Part shown: piece after piece, positions 18,973-29,542 of the stretch
How positions within the stretch are numbered: position 1 is the stretch's first letter
Layout: the number at the start of each line of letters is the position of its first letter
DNA from: Providencia rettgeri
GTDB taxonomy: Bacteria; Pseudomonadota; Gammaproteobacteria; Enterobacterales; Enterobacteriaceae
DNA length: 64,000 bases
NCBI RefSeq assembly: GCF_001874625.1
Contig: NZ_CP017671.1
Location: 4,340,001 to 4,404,000 of the forward strand
Direction: 5' to 3'
Position numbers and translations under genes: made by a program
The notes under the pieces: generated by a model
Databases searched by the model: none
What the model saw: only the letters and a program-made list of their open reading frames with translations
What the model was told of the DNA's origin: nothing

Positions 18973-19003
18973 TTGACCTTACCCTTAAGGTAAACGTTAG
19001 TCT
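18973..19003 (+). promoter_or_regulatory. CueR-type promoter of copA
   Basis: TTGACC (18973-18978), 19-bp spacer with TTACC / GGTAA dyad, and TAGTCT (18998-19003). This is the arrangement of CueR-controlled copA promoters. Confidence 0.82.
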
Positions 19004-19036
19004 TTACTCAATAAAGACATTCAAGAGGGTAGGTCC

Positions 19037-21541
19037 ATGACAACAAATATCTCTAATACCTCAGTCAATAGACTAAGCTTGCCAGTAGAAGGCATGACCT
19101 GTGCATCCTGCGTTGGTCGTGTTGAAAAGGCATTAAAAGCGGTTACAAATATTGATACGGCTGTGGTGAATTTAGCAACAGAACGTGCTGATATCACCTT
19201 TAAAGGTGATGTTGATCCAGACGTAGCAATCCGCGCGATAGAAAGCTCAGGTTATAAAGTGCGGGAAGAAACAACCGAACTGGCGATCGAAGAGATGACC
19301 TGCGCATCGTGTGTCGGTCGCGTTGAAAAAGCATTATTACAAATACCGGGTGTAATTGAAGCGAATGTTAACTTAGCAACAGAACGCGCCCGTATTCGCC
19401 ATTTATCTGAAGTGGTCACTATCGCCACTTTGGAAGAAGCCATTGTTCAAGCTGGCTATAAACCTCGCCGTTTATCAGATACAACGACCAATGCAAATGA
19501 CCAAGCCAATGAGCGCCGTGAAAATGAAGAGCGCTCTCTACGTCGTGCGTTGTTCACTGCGGCTATATTTACCTTACCAGTATTTATTATTGAAATGGGT
19601 TCACACTTTATTCCAGGTATTCACCACTGGGTATCAGAAAACCTTGGGCAGCAACTCAATTGGTATATCCAATTTATATTAGCAACCCTTGTTTTGTTTG
19701 GTCCTGGTTTGCGCTTTTTCCAAAAAGGAGTTCCAGCACTATTACGCGCTGCGCCTGATATGAACTCACTTGTTGCTGTAGGTACTGCCGCGGCTTATGG
19801 GTATTCAGTAGTAGCAACGTTTATCCCCCAAGTTCTCCCAGCTGGCACCGCAAATGTGTATTTTGAAGCAGCTGTCGTTATCGTAACGTTAATTCTACTT
19901 GGTCGCACATTAGAAGCGCGAGCGAAAGGAAAAACCTCCCAAGCGATTAAACGCCTTGTAGGGTTACAAGCTAAAACGGCTCGTGTAGAACGCGATGGAA
20001 AAATGATTGAGATCCCTCTGGATCAAGTTATAACGGATGATATTGTTTTCGTTCGCCCTGGTGAAAAAATCCCTGTAGATGGTGAAGTCATCGAAGGCGC
20101 TTCCTATGTTGATGAAAGCATGATCACAGGAGAACCTGTTCCTGTATCTAAAGAAGTAGGTTCTGAAGTTGTTGGCGGCACAATAAATAAAACAGGCGCG
20201 TTTAGTTTTCGCGTCACTAAAATTGGTTCAAACACTGTATTAGCTCAGATAATTCGTTTAGTTGAAGAGGCACAAGGGTCAAAATTACCTATTCAAGCGT
20301 TAGTTGATAAAGTCACGATGTGGTTTGTACCTGCCGTTATGACAGGTGCCGTGATCACATTCTTTATTTGGCTAATATTTGGCCCAGACCCAGCCCTGAC
20401 CTTCGCATTAATTAATGCTGTTGCTGTACTCATTATCGCATGTCCATGTGCAATGGGCCTCGCAACACCGACATCTATCATGGTTGGAACAGGAAGAGCG
20501 GCTGAATTAGGTGTTCTATTCCGCAAAGGCGAAGCATTGCAAGCTCTACGCGATGTCACTGTAGTTGCTCTTGATAAGACGGGGACATTAACAAAAGGAC
20601 GTCCAGAGCTCACTGACCTAGTCCCTGCAGATGGCTTTGAATATGATGAAGTTTTATCCTTGGTCGCTGCAATTGAAACCCGTTCTGAACATCCGATTGC
20701 GGAAGCAATTGTCAACGCAGCAAACGAAAAAGGTCTGACATTTGCGGCAATTGAAGAATTTGAAGCTGTCCCAGGATTTGGTATTTCAGCCAGAGTAGAT
20801 GGTCGAGCAGTCTCTGTTGGCGCCGATCGCTTTATGAAACAACTCGGATTAGATGTCAGTCACTTCCAGCAATCTGCGCTACGACTAGGAGAGCAAGGAA
20901 AAAGCCCATTGTACGCAGCTATTGATGGTCGCTTAGCTGCAATTATCGCCGTAGCTGATCCCATTAAAGAAACAACACCAGAGGCTATTAACGCGTTACA
21001 CGCATTAGGTTTAAAAGTTGCCATGATCACTGGTGATAATGCAGCGACTGCCGCAGCTATCGCTAAACAGCTTGGGATTGATGAAGTTGCCGCAGAAGTA
21101 TTGCCAGATGGTAAAGTTTCAGCCCTAAAACAGTTCCGTAACAATGGTAATAAAGTCGCATTTGTTGGTGATGGTATCAACGATGCCCCAGCATTAGCCG
21201 AAGCAGATGTTGGATTAGCAATTGGTACAGGAACAGATGTCGCTATTGAAGCCGCAGATGTCGTATTGATGTCAGGAGATCTACGCGGTGTTGTTGATGC
21301 CATTGCATTAAGCCAAGCAACTATTCGTAACATAAAACAGAATCTGTTCTGGGCATTCGCTTACAATGCGCTATTGATCCCAGTAGCCGCAGGCTTGCTA
21401 TACCCAATTAACGGAACTTTGCTTTCACCTATTTTAGCAGCCGCCGCAATGGCACTTTCTAGCGTATTCGTATTAGGTAATGCCTTACGTCTAAAACGCT
21501 TCCAAGCCCCTATGAAAGATAGTATGGCTCAAACTCAATAA
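19037..21541 (+). CDS. copA: Cu(I)-exporting P1B-type ATPase
   Basis: 834 residues, the same length as E. coli CopA. Two N-terminal heavy-metal domains each carry MTCASC (Cys22/25 and Cys89/92). The membrane metal site is CPC at 469-471 ([14 protein letters not shown]). The phosphorylation motif is DKTGTLTKG (Asp513) and the hinge is [17 protein letters not shown]. It pumps cytosolic Cu(I) to the periplasm. First gene of copA-grx-cueR-copZ. An unusual feature is that the two metal domains are almost identical over their first 14 residues. Confidence 0.96.
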   Translation: MTTNISNTSVNRLSLPVEGMTCASCVGRVEKALKAVTNIDTAVVNLATERADITFKGDVDPDVAIRAIESSGYKVREETTELAIEEMTCASCVGRVEKALLQIPGVIEANVNLATERARIRHLSEVVTIATLEEAIVQAGYKPRRLSDTTTNANDQANERRENEERSLRRALFTAAIFTLPVFIIEMGSHFIPGIHHWVSENLGQQLNWYIQFILATLVLFGPGLRFFQKGVPALLRAAPDMNSLVAVGTAAAYGYSVVATFIPQVLPAGTANVYFEAAVVIVTLILLGRTLEARAKGKTSQAIKRLVGLQAKTARVERDGKMIEIPLDQVITDDIVFVRPGEKIPVDGEVIEGASYVDESMITGEPVPVSKEVGSEVVGGTINKTGAFSFRVTKIGSNTVLAQIIRLVEEAQGSKLPIQALVDKVTMWFVPAVMTGAVITFFIWLIFGPDPALTFALINAVAVLIIACPCAMGLATPTSIMVGTGRAAELGVLFRKGEALQALRDVTVVALDKTGTLTKGRPELTDLVPADGFEYDEVLSLVAAIETRSEHPIAEAIVNAANEKGLTFAAIEEFEAVPGFGISARVDGRAVSVGADRFMKQLGLDVSHFQQSALRLGEQGKSPLYAAIDGRLAAIIAVADPIKETTPEAINALHALGLKVAMITGDNAATAAAIAKQLGIDEVAAEVLPDGKVSALKQFRNNGNKVAFVGDGINDAPALAEADVGLAIGTGTDVAIEAADVVLMSGDLRGVVDAIALSQATIRNIKQNLFWAFAYNALLIPVAAGLLYPINGTLLSPILAAAAMALSSVFVLGNALRLKRFQAPMKDSMAQTQ

Positions 21542-21552
21542 AGGACTTAATC

Positions 21553-21577
21553 GCCAGACTTTATAAAGTCTGGCTTT
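21553..21577 (+). terminator. Hairpin between copA and the glutaredoxin gene
   Basis: A perfect 11-base stem (gccagacttta / taaagtctggc) followed by only three T. It may be an attenuating terminator that lowers expression of the downstream genes relative to copA. Confidence 0.6.
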
Positions 21578-21598
21578 ACTCGTAGAAAGGAGTTAGCT

Positions 21599-21868
21599 AT
21601 GACACTCTCATCAAAAGAACAAATATTGATTTACACCACGCCAACTTGCCCTGACTGTCAACAACTTAAGGATTGGTTAGCTAAAGAACAGCTCTCTTTT
21701 GAAGAACGAGACCTTACCGACCCCAAAATTATGGCTGAAGCTAAAGCTCGAACAGGTGTACGTGTTGCTCCCATTATCATCATTGGGGAACATATTTTTT
21801 ACGGTACTTTTTCATCGCAAAAACCAAACATATTAGCAGCACTCAAACTACCTAAAGAAAATAGCTAG
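21599..21868 (+). CDS. Glutaredoxin-like thiol protein of the copper operon
   Basis: 89 residues with a thioredoxin fold. The active site is CPDC (Cys17, Cys20 in YTTPTCPDCQQLKDWL), and the cis-Pro region is VRVAPIIIIGEHIFYG. The resemblance is to NrdH/GrxC-sized glutaredoxins. It follows copA, so it may reduce copper-oxidised thiols or shuttle Cu(I); this is inference from position. Ribosome site AAAGGAG is clear. Confidence 0.85.
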   Translation: MTLSSKEQILIYTTPTCPDCQQLKDWLAKEQLSFEERDLTDPKIMAEAKARTGVRVAPIIIIGEHIFYGTFSSQKPNILAALKLPKENS

Positions 21869-21890
21869 GTATTTTATTTCTAAAATACCT
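21867..21890 (+). other. Perfect hairpin between grx and cueR
   Basis: Ten-base AT-rich stem (aggtatttta / taaaatacct) with a tttc loop and no long T-run after it. It may be a weak terminator or an RNA-processing hairpin. Confidence 0.45.
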
Positions 21891-21912
21891 ATTCTATTGA
21901 GGAGATAAGATT

Positions 21913-22365
21913 ATGAATATCGGTCAAGCCGCTAAACTTTCTGGCATCTCAGCAAAAATGATCCGCTATTATGAGCAGACTGGGTTAATCCCCAAAGCAA
22001 AACGGACTAATGCAGGGTATCGCTATTATAGTCAAACAGATATTGATAGCCTAAACCTCATTCGTCGCGCCCGAGCCCTAGGTTTCCCGACTGAACAGAT
22101 TTCAGTTCTACTATGCTTATGGCGCAATAGAGAACGTGCTAGTGCTGATGTTAAAAATATGGCACTTACTCATCTTCATGAATTAAAAAGAAAAATTAAT
22201 GATCTACAAGGTATCGCAAATACTCTCGAAGTACTGACAAAACATTGCCACGGTAATAGTGATCCTGACTGCCCTATCATTGAAAACTTAGTGAATCCAG
22301 CCGAATACCTTGAAACTCCAGTCACTAAAAAAGGACAACTCGCAAATTATTCAGTAAAAAACTGA
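21913..22365 (+). CDS. cueR: Copper-responsive MerR-family activator CueR
   Basis: 150 residues. The helix-turn-helix is MNIGQAAKLSGISAKMIRYYEQTGL, then a dimer helix. The copper loop is HCHGNSDPDCPII with Cys at positions 112 and 120, exactly the CueR residues that bind a single Cu(I) in linear geometry. It would activate the 19-bp-spacer promoters of copA and copZ. Ribosome site GAGGAG. Confidence 0.94.
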   Translation: MNIGQAAKLSGISAKMIRYYEQTGLIPKAKRTNAGYRYYSQTDIDSLNLIRRARALGFPTEQISVLLCLWRNRERASADVKNMALTHLHELKRKINDLQGIANTLEVLTKHCHGNSDPDCPIIENLVNPAEYLETPVTKKGQLANYSVKN

Positions 22366-22396
22366 TTGACCTTCCAATAGGGTAAAGCTGTATATT
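22366..22396 (+). promoter_or_regulatory. CueR-type promoter of copZ
   Basis: TTGACC (22366-22371) starts directly after the cueR stop; a 19-bp spacer with TTCC / GGGTAA dyad and TATATT (22391-22396) follow. This gives copZ its own copper-induced promoter. Confidence 0.78.
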
Positions 22397-22426
22397 TATC
22401 AAAATGTTAATAATAGGAGTTAGAAA

Positions 22427-22624
22427 ATGATTAACCTTACAATACCTAAAATGGCTTGTGGTGGCTGCGCTAAATCAATTACCAAAATTGTGTTAGATAT
22501 TGATGCTAATGCACAGGTAGAAACGGACCCAACGACAAAAAAAGTGCTAATTACCAGCCATATAGATGAAAGTATTTTCCGTACAGCGCTCAGCACCGCG
22601 GGATACCCGGCAGATCCTAAATAA
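22427..22624 (+). CDS. copZ: Copper chaperone, CopZ-like
   Basis: 65-residue heavy-metal-associated domain. The Cu(I) site is MACGGC (Cys11, Cys14) in LTIPKMACGGCAKSI. It probably buffers cytosolic copper and hands it to CopA. It differs from the CopA domains (CASC), so it is not a recent duplicate of them. Ribosome site TAGGAG. Confidence 0.88.
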   Translation: MINLTIPKMACGGCAKSITKIVLDIDANAQVETDPTTKKVLITSHIDESIFRTALSTAGYPADPK

Positions 22625-22793
22625 TTTAGTAGGGAATAATAGCTAATATATTTCAGACTGCAGACAAACATATTATGTTTGGCGAAAAATCGAATAGGTT
22701 ATTGAATATTAGTCAATCTTCAAGGGCATGAATAACAAACGCCTTGTTGAAATAACCTTTTGTACATCCAGTTCAACTATTTTATTTTAAAAT

Positions 22794-22824
22794 GCCTGCT
22801 TTTGGTCATTTTTCAAAGGCAGGC
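22794..22824. terminator. Terminator between copZ and rraB
   Basis: Stem gcctgcttttg / caaaggcaggc between converging genes; T-rich flank on both sides. Confidence 0.7.
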
Positions 22825-22851
22825 TCATTATCACAGTCTTAGATGTTAGAA

Positions 22852-23265
22852 TTAATGAACGCGATCTTCGGGCTCGATATCATCACCGTCTTCGTCATCA
22901 TATTCTGCATCTGGGTCTTCAAAATAAGTGCCCCAACCATCATAGTTGACACCCATTTTTTCCGCCAGCTTCATTAGCTGTTCAACTTGTGCGTCAATAA
23001 GTTCTGCGTTTAATGCGCTTTCGCTGATCACATCGCAACACATCAACGTTTCACCTGTTTCAATTTCTAACTCTTCCGCATCCGTCACTTCATAACCTAG
23101 CTTGAATGCTTCAACTGCTGCTTTTTCTAATAACGCAAAGTTGTCCGCAGAGAAATGATGCTCAATTGCATACAATGCATCAGGATCGCTACCATCTTCT
23201 AACAGTTCCTCGATAATTAACCGAGTTTCTTCATACTGCGCATCGAGTTCAGCTTTATCTACCAT
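22852..23265 (-). CDS. rraB: Ribonuclease E activity regulator RraB
   Basis: 137 residues from ATG 23265, which follows AAGGGG and matches the family size (E. coli 138). A longer reading from 23337 adds a non-conserved stretch. Features are [32 protein letters not shown], and a highly acidic tail ([13 protein letters not shown]). RraB binds the C-terminal scaffold of RNase E and alters its action. Divergent from the ornithine carbamoyltransferase gene, as in E. coli. Confidence 0.94.
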   Translation of the reverse strand: MVDKAELDAQYEETRLIIEELLEDGSDPDALYAIEHHFSADNFALLEKAAVEAFKLGYEVTDAEELEIETGETLMCCDVISESALNAELIDAQVEQLMKLAEKMGVNYDGWGTYFEDPDAEYDDEDGDDIEPEDRVH

Positions 23266-23370
23266 ATCCACACCCCTTGTTCCATTATCGCTAGTCTCGC
23301 CCCATTCTCCCATAGGGTTGACAGTGAAACCATACATTTAAAAATAATTTCTTTTTCACTTGGGGTTGAT

Positions 23371-23388
23371 TTTGAATTTTTATGGATA
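23371..23388. promoter_or_regulatory. ARG box 1 (ArgR operator)
   Basis: 18-bp site tttgaatttttatggata; the left half fits the consensus TGAAT and the right half is weaker. It is 3 bp from box 2, the standard spacing for an ArgR hexamer. Confidence 0.7.
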
Positions 23389-23391
23389 TAA

Positions 23392-23409
23392 ATTGAATAT
23401 TAATTCAAC
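23392..23409. promoter_or_regulatory. ARG box 2 (ArgR operator)
   Basis: 18-bp near-perfect palindrome centred on TGAATATTAATTCA, about 19 bp before the argF/I start. With box 1 it implies arginine repression. Confidence 0.85.
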
Positions 23410-23427
23410 ATAAAAAGGCCGTAATTT

Positions 23428-24453
23428 ATGAACCCCTTATATAGCAAGCATTTTTTAAGGCTACTTGATTTTACATCTAGCGAAATTCATTCACTGTTAA
23501 AACTCTCAGCTTGGTTAAAATCAGAAAAAAAAGCCGGTACAGAACACCCTCTCCTCGCAGGTAAAAACTTTGCACTCATTTTTGAAAAAGACTCTACTCG
23601 CACACGTTGCGCATTCGAAGTTGGTGCGTTCGACCAAGGCGCTAGAGTGACCTATTTAGGGCCTTCTGGTAGCCAAATCGGTCATAAAGAAACCATGAAA
23701 GATACCGCACGGGTGCTAGGGCGGATGTACGACGGCATTCAATATCGGGGATTTGCTCAATCAACCGTAGAAGTATTAGCCGCGCACTCGGGAGTGCCTG
23801 TATGGAATGGATTAACCAACGAATTCCATCCCACACAGTTATTAGCCGATCTGCTGACCATTCAAGAACACCGACCAAATACGCCATTCTCAGAAATTAA
23901 ATTTGCCTATTTAGGCGATGCACGCAATAACATGGGCAACTCGATGTTAGAAGCTGCGGCTCTCACAGGTTTAGATTTGCGTTTAGTCGCCCCGAAAAGC
24001 TGCTGGCCGGAAGAAGAGCTGGTCAATGCTTGCCAAGAGATAGCGAAAAAAACAGGTGCAAAAATTACGCTCACTGAAGATGTGGCTGAAGGCGTTAAAG
24101 GAGCTGACTTTATCTATACTGATGTTTGGGTCTCGATGGGAGAAGCCAAAGAGGCTTGGGCACAGCGTATTAATTTATTAAAGCCGTACCAAGTGAATAT
24201 GGATGTGATTAAGCTTACAGGCAACCCGAATGTGAAGTTCCTGCACTGCTTACCCGCTTTCCATAATGAAGATACCACGCTTGGGGCTCAGCTAGCGAAA
24301 GAGTTCAATATGTATGGTGGGCTAGAAGTCACGGAAGAAGTCTTTGAATCCCCTTATAGTATCGTCTTTGACCAAGCAGAAAACCGCTTACATACTATCA
24401 AAGCCGTAATGGTCGCAACATTAGCCCCTGAACTACCGGTAAATATCTTCTAA
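23428..24453 (+). CDS. argI: Ornithine carbamoyltransferase
   Basis: 341 residues (E. coli ArgI 334). It converts ornithine and carbamoyl phosphate to citrulline in arginine synthesis. The carbamoyl-phosphate loop is [11 protein letters not shown], the second site is [11 protein letters not shown], and the ornithine motif is [10 protein letters not shown]. The position beside rraB matches E. coli argI; argF would be an equally valid name in a single-copy genome. Tandem ARG boxes precede it. Confidence 0.95.
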   Translation: MNPLYSKHFLRLLDFTSSEIHSLLKLSAWLKSEKKAGTEHPLLAGKNFALIFEKDSTRTRCAFEVGAFDQGARVTYLGPSGSQIGHKETMKDTARVLGRMYDGIQYRGFAQSTVEVLAAHSGVPVWNGLTNEFHPTQLLADLLTIQEHRPNTPFSEIKFAYLGDARNNMGNSMLEAAALTGLDLRLVAPKSCWPEEELVNACQEIAKKTGAKITLTEDVAEGVKGADFIYTDVWVSMGEAKEAWAQRINLLKPYQVNMDVIKLTGNPNVKFLHCLPAFHNEDTTLGAQLAKEFNMYGGLEVTEEVFESPYSIVFDQAENRLHTIKAVMVATLAPELPVNIF

Positions 24454-24463
24454 GATTGGCAAT

Positions 24464-24494
24464 CACCATCGGCACGAATATCATGCCGATGGTG
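24464..24494. terminator. Bidirectional terminator between argI and phnX
   Basis: Eleven-base perfect stem caccatcggca / tgccgatggtg between convergent genes. Confidence 0.72.
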
Positions 24495-24507
24495 CCATAA
24501 TCAAGCG

Positions 24508-25317
24508 TTAAGGGCGCTCACCTTTTGCTAAACGCTGATTAATGGAATCGATAACTGAAGGTAAATCGTTTAAAGTATCAATAACATAATGAGCTCCTGC
24601 GGCAAAAAGTTTATCAGCCGCCTCCTGTTTCAGTTGGCTAACTGCCTCTTCTGGCATACTTTGGTACTCCTCCCATGTTTTGCCAAATTCATTACCTGAA
24701 ACAGACAACCCAACACTCCACATTCCTGCATTGCGGCCTTCTTCAATACCGGGCACTGCGTCATCAACTTTTATACAGGAAAATACTGCTTCTACGCCTA
24801 GTTCAATCACATTTTGCAATGCCATCCAAGGCCCCGGACGCCCTCCCGCTGGGATATCATCACTTGCGACCCAGTAATCAGGGTGATAACCGAGTTTTTG
24901 TGCTGCAGGTACTAATTTCTCCATTACTGCGCGAGGGTAACCAGAACAAGAACCAATTTTAATATTTTGCTGGCGTAAAGTAGTGATTGTGTCGGAAACT
25001 CCAGCTATTGGTGCTGCAAAGTCGACAACTTTGGCAATCTGCAATGGCATAAATGCCGCATAGATTGTATCGATATCTTCACTGGTCATTGAGCGCCCAA
25101 ATTTCACCTTCCATAAAGTGTCAATTTCAGGTAATTTCCCAAGTGCTTCAATATGTTGCCACTTACCTAACCCCATAGGAATACGGGCTTGTGCTAAGGT
25201 GATCTCAATATCAAACACACGCTTAAATGCTTCAATAAAAATTTGTGTGGGGGCAAAAGATCCAAAATCCACCGTAGTACCTGCCCAATCCAGAATAACA
25301 GCCTGAATGCGGTTCAT
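24508..25317 (-). CDS. phnX: Phosphonoacetaldehyde hydrolase (phosphonatase)
   Basis: 269-residue HAD-family enzyme that splits phosphonoacetaldehyde into acetaldehyde and phosphate. The nucleophile Asp is in [12 protein letters not shown], the Schiff-base Lys is in [11 protein letters not shown], and the acidic HAD motif is in [12 protein letters not shown]. Follows phnW on the same strand (9 bp gap), so both catabolic enzymes form one operon. Confidence 0.95.
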   Translation of the reverse strand: MNRIQAVILDWAGTTVDFGSFAPTQIFIEAFKRVFDIEITLAQARIPMGLGKWQHIEALGKLPEIDTLWKVKFGRSMTSEDIDTIYAAFMPLQIAKVVDFAAPIAGVSDTITTLRQQNIKIGSCSGYPRAVMEKLVPAAQKLGYHPDYWVASDDIPAGGRPGPWMALQNVIELGVEAVFSCIKVDDAVPGIEEGRNAGMWSVGLSVSGNEFGKTWEEYQSMPEEAVSQLKQEAADKLFAAGAHYVIDTLNDLPSVIDSINQRLAKGERP

Positions 25318-25326
25318 AATTCTTCC

Positions 25327-26430
25327 TTATTGTTTCCAGTAAATGGCTTTTTCTATCGCTAACAATAATGCGTCAATATCTGTTTCATACACTTCGCCAA
25401 TGTTTCCAATACGGAAACAATCACTCTGTGACACCTTACCTGGGTAAATAACAAAACCTTGCGATTTTAATCGCTGATAGAACTCTTTAAATTGGTAATT
25501 AACTGAACTTGGTGAGTAAAATGCGGTGATAATCGGTGAATGGTTGCTATCATCTAATAATGTTTTAAATCCGAGAGCTCGCATACCTGCGACTAGTTTT
25601 CTCTGATTTTGCCGATAACGTTGGAAACGAGCGGCAATGCCCCCTTCAGCTTCAAGCTCTTTAAGAGCCTGAGCAAAAGCTAATACCGTATGCGTTGGTG
25701 AGGTAAAACGCCATTTACCATGGAAATCCTCCATACAACGCCACTGGGCATACAAATCGAGAGATAATGAGCGAGAGCGCCCCTTACAATTTTCAAGTGC
25801 TTCAGTGCGTGCTATCACAAATGCAAAGCCCGGTACTCCTTGAATACATTTGTTTGCCGAACTTATCAAGAAATCAATATTTAGTTGCCCAATATCCATT
25901 GGGATACCGCCAAAGCTACTCATGGCATCAACGATATAGCGTTTTTGATACTGCTTCGCTAGCGCGGCGACTTGCTCTATCGGGTTTAAAATCCCCGTCG
26001 TCGTTTCACAATGTACCATCGCAATGTGTGTGATCTGGCTATCTTGTTGTAGTAATTGTTCTATCCATTCAATATCTGGCTTTACCACCTCACCACAATC
26101 ATAGAGATGATGTGTAATCCCTAAACGCTGTGCCATTTCAGCCATCCGTGCGCCGTATGCACCATTACTGATAATCAATAATTTATCTTCTGGGTGTATC
26201 GCACTTCCTAAAACCGCTTCCACCGCATAGCTGCCACTGCCCTGTAATAATACCGATGAGTAGCCTGACTGCGCCGTTGATAGGGCAACTAGCTGTTGGC
26301 GGACCTTTTGTACTACCTCTAAGTTATAGTCGTCATCCCATGTACAACTATCAAATAACATGGCCTGCTTCACCGTTTTAGAGGTAGTTAGCGGACCCGG
26401 TGTTAACAGCAAATAATTTTTGGTTGTCAT
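25327..26430 (-). CDS. phnW: 2-aminoethylphosphonate:pyruvate aminotransferase
   Basis: 367-residue class V PLP enzyme. It transfers the amino group of 2-aminoethylphosphonate to pyruvate, giving phosphonoacetaldehyde for PhnX. The PLP Lys is in [15 protein letters not shown], and the start [17 protein letters not shown] is family-typical. First gene of phnW-phnX, divergent from phnR, with a PhnR-type operator in front. Confidence 0.96.
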   Translation of the reverse strand: MTTKNYLLLTPGPLTTSKTVKQAMLFDSCTWDDDYNLEVVQKVRQQLVALSTAQSGYSSVLLQGSGSYAVEAVLGSAIHPEDKLLIISNGAYGARMAEMAQRLGITHHLYDCGEVVKPDIEWIEQLLQQDSQITHIAMVHCETTTGILNPIEQVAALAKQYQKRYIVDAMSSFGGIPMDIGQLNIDFLISSANKCIQGVPGFAFVIARTEALENCKGRSRSLSLDLYAQWRCMEDFHGKWRFTSPTHTVLAFAQALKELEAEGGIAARFQRYRQNQRKLVAGMRALGFKTLLDDSNHSPIITAFYSPSSVNYQFKEFYQRLKSQGFVIYPGKVSQSDCFRIGNIGEVYETDIDALLLAIEKAIYWKQ

Positions 26431-26442
26431 TCAACTCACCTA

Positions 26443-26456
26443 TTGGTCTATACCAG
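26443..26456. promoter_or_regulatory. Probable PhnR operator before phnW
   Basis: TTGGTCTATACCAG, near-palindromic and almost identical to the perfect palindrome before phnS. It lies 13 bp upstream of the phnW start. Confidence 0.75.
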
Positions 26457-26569
26457 ATTTCTATTATAATGGTCTTAGGGAGATCAAAAGGTCAAAGGAA
26501 AAGTGCCCGTGCAACAAAAAATTCATATAACTATGTATAATGTGGAAGAAATAATCAGCGGAAATAACA

Positions 26570-27289
26570 ATGAAATTATCAACGGATGAAATGCCTCAGT
26601 ACCTGCTAATTAAGGCTCAATTACAAAAAAGAATTCAGAATGGGGAACTAAAAAGTGGCGATAAGCTCCCTTCTGAGCGCGAGCTTTGTGCTATTTTTGG
26701 TACCACGAGGGTCACTATCCGTGAAAGTTTGGCGCAATTAGAATCAAGCGGCGCAATTTATCGTTCTGAACGCCGTGGCTGGTTTGTCACTCCTGAACGC
26801 CTTTGGTTAGACCCAACACAAAATACTAATTTTCATAAACTTTGCCTTGAGCAAAACCGCCAGCCTAAAACGACCTTGTTAGATGGCCGAGTTGTCACTG
26901 TCCCCCTTGACGCCATGAGTCCGTTGCAGCTCCAACCTTTCGAGCAAATATACTTACTCACACGCCTACGCTTTGCCGATGAAAGGCCTGTTTGTTATTG
27001 TGAAAATCATTGCCTACCAGCCCGAGTCCCCGAGTTACTACGCCATGATCTCAATGGCAGTTTAACCGAGGTATATGAAACCCATTTCGGGTTGATATAT
27101 ACCAGTATGCACTTGTCATTCTACCCAACAGCCATGCCTCCTCAAGCCGCTTATGCACTCGGGGTCGCGGTGGGTCGTCCCGCATTACTACTGCAGCGTT
27201 TGAACTATGATCAATACGGAAGAGTTCTAGATTACGATGTGGAATATTGGCGTCATGACAGCCTGAGAATTGAAGTCGATACATTGTAA
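26570..27289 (+). CDS. phnR: GntR/HutC-family regulator PhnR
   Basis: 239 residues. An N-terminal GntR winged helix ([39 protein letters not shown]) is joined to a UTRA ligand domain ([28 protein letters not shown]). The layout phnXW / phnR-STUV matches the Salmonella phosphonate locus. The likely ligand is 2-aminoethylphosphonate or its product; the likely targets are the two CTGGTATATACCAG-like sites. Confidence 0.92.
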   Translation: MKLSTDEMPQYLLIKAQLQKRIQNGELKSGDKLPSERELCAIFGTTRVTIRESLAQLESSGAIYRSERRGWFVTPERLWLDPTQNTNFHKLCLEQNRQPKTTLLDGRVVTVPLDAMSPLQLQPFEQIYLLTRLRFADERPVCYCENHCLPARVPELLRHDLNGSLTEVYETHFGLIYTSMHLSFYPTAMPPQAAYALGVAVGRPALLLQRLNYDQYGRVLDYDVEYWRHDSLRIEVDTL

Positions 27290-27368
27290 AACCAACATCA
27301 GTAAAATATTTTCACTATTTAGCTCTGTTTCATCTTTTTGTCATATAAACCCGTTAGCGTAAAAGAAT

Positions 27369-27382
27369 CTGGTATATACCAG
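27369..27382. promoter_or_regulatory. Probable PhnR operator before phnS
   Basis: Perfect 14-bp palindrome CTGGTATATACCAG, 30 bp before the phnS start. It may overlap a -10 element (TATATA). Confidence 0.78.
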
Positions 27383-27411
27383 AGTGCATTTTACCTTAAC
27401 AGGAGAAGACA

Positions 27412-28425
27412 ATGAAACAAACTCACTTAGCCTGCCTATTGATGGCAACCTTTTGTTCAACAGCAGTATTTGCCGATAATGTTGTCACGGTTTACTCAGC
27501 TGATGGCCTACATGACGGTAATAATAGTTGGTATAAAAACCAATTTGCAGCTTTCACCAAACAAACAGGCATCAAAGTGCAATATGTTGAAAGTGGCTCT
27601 GGTGCAATAGTTGAACGCTTAGCGAAAGAACGTACCAACCCACAAGCCGATGTGCTAATCACTGTTCCTCCGTTTATCCAACGCGCCGCTAAAACTCAAC
27701 TGTTAGCAAAATTTACTCCAGAGGCTGCGGCCAGTATTCCAACTTCAAATCACTATTACACGCCATTGGTCAATAATTATTTAACCTTTATCTATAATGC
27801 TAAGTTACTAAAATCACCACCAGAAAATTGGGCTTCTCTTCTCGACCCACGTTTTAAAAATAAGCTGCAATACTCTACGCCAGGGCAAGCCGGTGACGGT
27901 ACGGCTGTCATGCTGCAAGTTTTTCATAGTTTTAATGGCAAAGATGCAGGGTTTGATTACCTCGGTAAATTACAAGCTAATAACGTAGGCCCATCCGCCT
28001 CTACCGGTAAACTGACCGCACTAGTTAACAAAGGTGAGCTTTATATTGCCAATGGCGATTTACAAATGAATTTATCCCAAATGGCGCGCAACCCAAATGT
28101 ACAAATTTTCTGGCCAAAAGATGATAATGGGGAGCGTAGTGCGCTCGTTTTGCCTTATGTTGTTGGCCTAGTACAAAACGGGCCTGAAACAGAAAATGGC
28201 AAAAAATTAATTAACTTTTTGTTAGATAAACAATCACAAAGCCGTGTGAGTGAGTTGTCATGGGGAATGCCTGTTCGTTCCGATATCACGCCTTCCGATG
28301 AACAATACCGTACAGCTGTGAAAATGCTTGAAGGTGTTAAAACATGGCAACCAAATTGGGATGAAGTCGAAGTTTCACTTTCCAGCGATATTTCACGTTG
28401 GCAAAAAGTCACTGATGGTGAGTAA
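27412..28425 (+). CDS. phnS: 2-aminoethylphosphonate ABC transporter substrate-binding protein
   Basis: 337 residues with a signal peptide ([18 protein letters not shown]). The fold resembles iron/polyamine-type binding proteins ([33 protein letters not shown]). It is first gene of phnSTUV; ribosome site AGGAGA. Confidence 0.93.
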   Translation: MKQTHLACLLMATFCSTAVFADNVVTVYSADGLHDGNNSWYKNQFAAFTKQTGIKVQYVESGSGAIVERLAKERTNPQADVLITVPPFIQRAAKTQLLAKFTPEAAASIPTSNHYYTPLVNNYLTFIYNAKLLKSPPENWASLLDPRFKNKLQYSTPGQAGDGTAVMLQVFHSFNGKDAGFDYLGKLQANNVGPSASTGKLTALVNKGELYIANGDLQMNLSQMARNPNVQIFWPKDDNGERSALVLPYVVGLVQNGPETENGKKLINFLLDKQSQSRVSELSWGMPVRSDITPSDEQYRTAVKMLEGVKTWQPNWDEVEVSLSSDISRWQKVTDGE

Positions 28426-28431
28426 TTTGTG

Positions 28432-29541
28432 ATGCTAATGAAACGTAAACTCACTGCCGCAATGCAGCAAACAGAACACTCAGGGATCACACTAGAGTCC
28501 TTGCGTGTTTCCTATCATAACAATGTCGTGCTTAAGCCGTTAAGCCTAACCATTGACCCCGGAGAAATATTAGTACTAATTGGCCCATCAGGGTCAGGAA
28601 AAACCACTGTATTGCGTGCTATTGCAGGGTTTGCTCAACCCGATAGTGGAAGGATATTATTAGGTGATACCGATATCACTCATCTCCCTCCCTATCAACG
28701 CGGGCTTGGGATGGTGGTACAAAACTATGCACTCTTTCCTCATATGAAGGTGGAGGATAACGTAGCGTTTGGATTACGCGCCCAGAAACAACCTAAAGTC
28801 TTGATCAATGAACGGGTCACCGAGGCTTTGAAGATTGTTGGGATGACAGATTATGCGACTCGCTACCCTCATCAATTATCGGGAGGGCAACAACAGCGGG
28901 TGGCGATTGCTAGAGCGATTGCGGTACGTCCTCGCGTTTTATTACTCGATGAACCTCTCTCTGCGCTTGATGCACAGATTCGCCATAATATGGTAGAAGA
29001 AATTGCACGCTTACACCGTGAACTACCTGAATTAACTATTCTTTATGTCACCCACGACCAAACAGAAGCCCTCGCCCTAGGCGACAAAATTGGTATCATG
29101 AAGGAGGGCTATCTCGTCGCCCATGGTGAAAAGAATGCCTTATATCACCGCCCACCAAACCGTTTTTCCGCTGAGTTTTTAGGCCGTGCCAATATTTTAA
29201 ATGCTACCGCCCTCGGTTTTTCAGCCAACCCAGCAATTGTCAATGTGAGCTGTAGTGGTACATTGCTGGAAGCTTATACCCCCGGTATGCGAGCAAGCAC
29301 ACACAAATGGGTATGCATCCGCCCACAACATATTACGCTAACGCCAAGAAACGAAACGAGCAATCAATTGCAGGCTGTTTTACGATCAATTCGCTGGCAG
29401 GGGGACTTGACTCATTTAGTCTGTAATGTTGCGGGCGAAACAGTCAGTGTTGCGGTAACGCACTTAGCTTCACAGCCCAAAGTAGGCGATAAACTCACCT
29501 TATGGTTTTCGCCTACTGATACCGTATTGATTGAGGAATGA
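28432..29541 (+). CDS. phnT: 2-aminoethylphosphonate ABC transporter ATP-binding protein
   Basis: About 369 residues. Walker A is GPSGSGKTT, the Q-loop VVQNYALFPHMKV, the signature LSGGQQQRVAIARA, Walker B LLLDEPLSALD, and the H-loop YVTHDQTEALAL. A C-terminal TOBE-like domain follows residue 240. Start chosen at ATG 28432, nine bases after GGTGAG; a GTG at 28429 and ATG at 28438 are also possible. Confidence 0.94.
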   Translation: MLMKRKLTAAMQQTEHSGITLESLRVSYHNNVVLKPLSLTIDPGEILVLIGPSGSGKTTVLRAIAGFAQPDSGRILLGDTDITHLPPYQRGLGMVVQNYALFPHMKVEDNVAFGLRAQKQPKVLINERVTEALKIVGMTDYATRYPHQLSGGQQQRVAIARAIAVRPRVLLLDEPLSALDAQIRHNMVEEIARLHRELPELTILYVTHDQTEALALGDKIGIMKEGYLVAHGEKNALYHRPPNRFSAEFLGRANILNATALGFSANPAIVNVSCSGTLLEAYTPGMRASTHKWVCIRPQHITLTPRNETSNQLQAVLRSIRWQGDLTHLVCNVAGETVSVAVTHLASQPKVGDKLTLWFSPTDTVLIEE

Positions 29542-29542
29542 C

